NCBI GenBank assembly: GCA_031278965.1
Contig: JAITJJ010000030.1
Coordinates: 1 to 7,350 of the forward strand
Direction: 5' to 3'
From: Deferribacteraceae bacterium
GTDB taxonomy: Bacteria; Chrysiogenota; Deferribacteres; Deferribacterales; JAISNW01
DNA: 7,350 nt
Numbering within the stretch: position 1 is the first letter of the stretch; each line of letters begins with the position of its first letter. The notes beneath the pieces are model-generated. The model did not search any database and was not told where the DNA came from. It was given only the letters and a program-made list of their open reading frames with translations. The position numbers and the translations under genes were made by a program. Shown piece after piece: positions 6,367 through 7,350 of this stretch.

Positions 6367-6398
6367 GGGAGCTTACCTCGCTTGCTTCGCTCGCTCCC
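6367..6398. repeat. GC-rich stem downstream of the IS1202-type transposase
   Basis: GGGAGC (6367-6372) and GCTCCC (6393-6398) can pair around a 20-nt loop built from CGCTTGCTTCGCTCG-like units. It lies 43 bp past the transposase stop, where a transcript terminator could sit, but no U-tract follows on either strand. I therefore report only the structure. Confidence 0.35.
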
Positions 6399-6440
6399 CT
6401 GCTCAGTGCAGCTTGAATACTGTGCCTTGCAGAATTCATT

Positions 6441-7350
6441 TTAGGCGACAGTTGGAACATTTCCTTTCCCGTCAGAAAGATAATACTTTTGTATCAACTG
6501 TTTGGTCACATCCGGGATATGGGAATCTTTTCTTCTGTTACTTAACCACGGAAATTCCACAGGATAGTATTGCTTATCACAGCACGCCTTAAACCCTGTC
6601 TTCCCGCTAAAGAGAAACTTTATCTTCTTCCCGGATATAGCCCTGTCTGACTTGATTTGAAACAGGAAGTTTTGAAACGGAAAGCAACCGCAGTTGTCAG
6701 TTGTTCTGTCGTATTGAACCGTAAGCAGGCTATCAGGCTCATCTTTCCTGTCCGGCGGGACAAAAGCGCTGTCAGCGGATTGCAGCGGAACCGGGAATCC
6801 TGTTCGGATATAAATTCAGGAAGGGCAGCGTTGGCCTGTTCAATTGAAGCAATGTCATTCAGAATGAACCTGACTTTCAATCGGTCCTGAAGGGTCAGCC
6901 GGAGACGCTCAACCCGTCCTTTGGCCTGAGGTGTATGCGCCCCTATCAAGTCGATCCCCGGTTTATCTGCAACTGTCGTGCCAAACTGCGTCCTGTCAGG
7001 TGCATGCCCGGCCAACGCCTCTTCTGATCTCCAATTCTCCTGCTTCCCGGTATTAACAAAGAATATACCGGCTCTGTCGGAATACAGTGCCTGAGGTATC
7101 CCGTATGTGGTAAGTGTTGCCCTTAATACCTCCAAATAACCCATTAGACATTCATTCCCGCACATATATAAACCTGTTATTTTACCTTCCGCATCGTCTA
7201 TAAAGCCATGAAGGGCTGAGTTCTCTCCTGTATCAAACCAACCGTATGACGCGGCGTCTGACTGAAGAAGTTCACCGTTGCTGTCACGGCGCTTCCTTCT
7301 CCCGAACTTCTTCAGGCAGATGCGGCGGACTTTTCTTAGACTCTATACCC
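6441..7350 (-). pseudogene. ISNCY/IS1202-type DDE transposase, frameshifted and cut by the window edge
   Basis: The N-terminal HTH region is outside the window. The catalytic core reads cleanly in one frame from about 7340 down to about 6800: GELLQSDAASYGWF, ALHGFIDDAEGKITGLYMC, NECLMGYLEVL, LYSDRAGIFF and AHTPQAKGRVERL. The likely DDE triad is Asp at 7256-7258, Asp at 7076-7078 and Glu at 6908-6910. Core motifs are typical of this family (GFIDDATGKITGLY, TPQAKGRIERL). Near 6785-6815 the family match jumps to another frame, reading DSAFVPPDRKDEP, RTTDNCGCFPFQNFLFQI, KTGFKACCDKQYYPVEFP and DVTKQLIQKYY, and ending at TAA 6441-6443. Upstream, the match (GIESKK at about 7332-7349) lies in that same second frame, so a second shift sits near 7331. 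Two opposite indels thus displace only the middle. Inactivation is the simplest reading. Confidence 0.85.

Larger units (their letters stand above)
6273..7350 (-). mobile_element. ISNCY/IS1202-type insertion sequence, one end and part of the body
   Basis: The element contains the transposase gene read on the minus strand, plus about 170 bp of non-coding sequence between the transposase stop (6441) and the junction with the IS5 fragment. The terminal sequence near 6273 reads TGTGTCAATAACGGGGG, which I take as the outer end. The exact base is uncertain by about 10 bp. The other end lies beyond the window. The non-coding end holds paired short repeats (6293-6339) and a GC-rich hairpin (6367-6398). 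The frameshifts in the transposase indicate an inactive copy unless an intact copy elsewhere acts in trans. Confidence 0.7.

Noticed and set aside
6367..6398. Rho-independent terminator of the IS1202-type transposase
   Set aside because: The stem is short with a large loop and no U-run follows it on either strand.

Overview
The window carries a tightly packed minus-strand gene cluster (about 162-5956). At its upstream end, at the right of the window, sits a nested pair of broken insertion sequences (about 6057-7350). The cluster is housekeeping metabolism: a one-TM envelope protein of unknown function, an HD-domain hydrolase, ammonia-dependent NAD synthetase (nadE), IMP dehydrogenase (guaB), argininosuccinate lyase (argH) and a lipoprotein with an LptM-like start and a fibronectin-III-like C-terminus. 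The lipoprotein signal peptide and the argH/lipoprotein adjacency point to a Gram-negative bacterium of moderate GC. The NAD synthetase has the ACA variant of the GD-ACD loop, which I associate with Epsilonproteobacteria-like enzymes. A deltaproteobacterial, Deferribacterota-like or Campylobacterota-like lineage would fit, but I cannot settle this from the sequence.

Transcription of the cluster runs right to left. A near-consensus promoter at 5964-5990 lies so close to the first ATG (5956) that the first mRNA may be almost leaderless. Gene junctions are 4-bp ATGA overlaps (TM protein/HD protein, guaB/argH) or gaps of 3, 13 and 33 bp, so one polycistronic transcript is likely. The genes serve NAD amidation, the committed step to GMP and the last step of arginine synthesis. 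They share central anabolism but not one pathway. The lipoprotein ends at 162. The remaining 161 bp are AT-rich with no gene I can support.

Right of the promoter lies a short spacer with a 9-bp direct repeat at 25-bp period. It is followed by the left part of an IS5-family element on the plus strand, whose transposase opens with a good ribosome binding site and then stops after 32 codons. Directly after that comes one end of a second element of the ISNCY/IS1202 type, oriented on the minus strand. Its transposase runs off the right edge and carries two frameshifts, although the DDE catalytic residues are still readable. The second element most likely inserted into the first. I see no CRISPR, defence system, tRNA or rRNA. 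The unexplained parts are the membrane protein, the hybrid lipoprotein and the nested IS structure.
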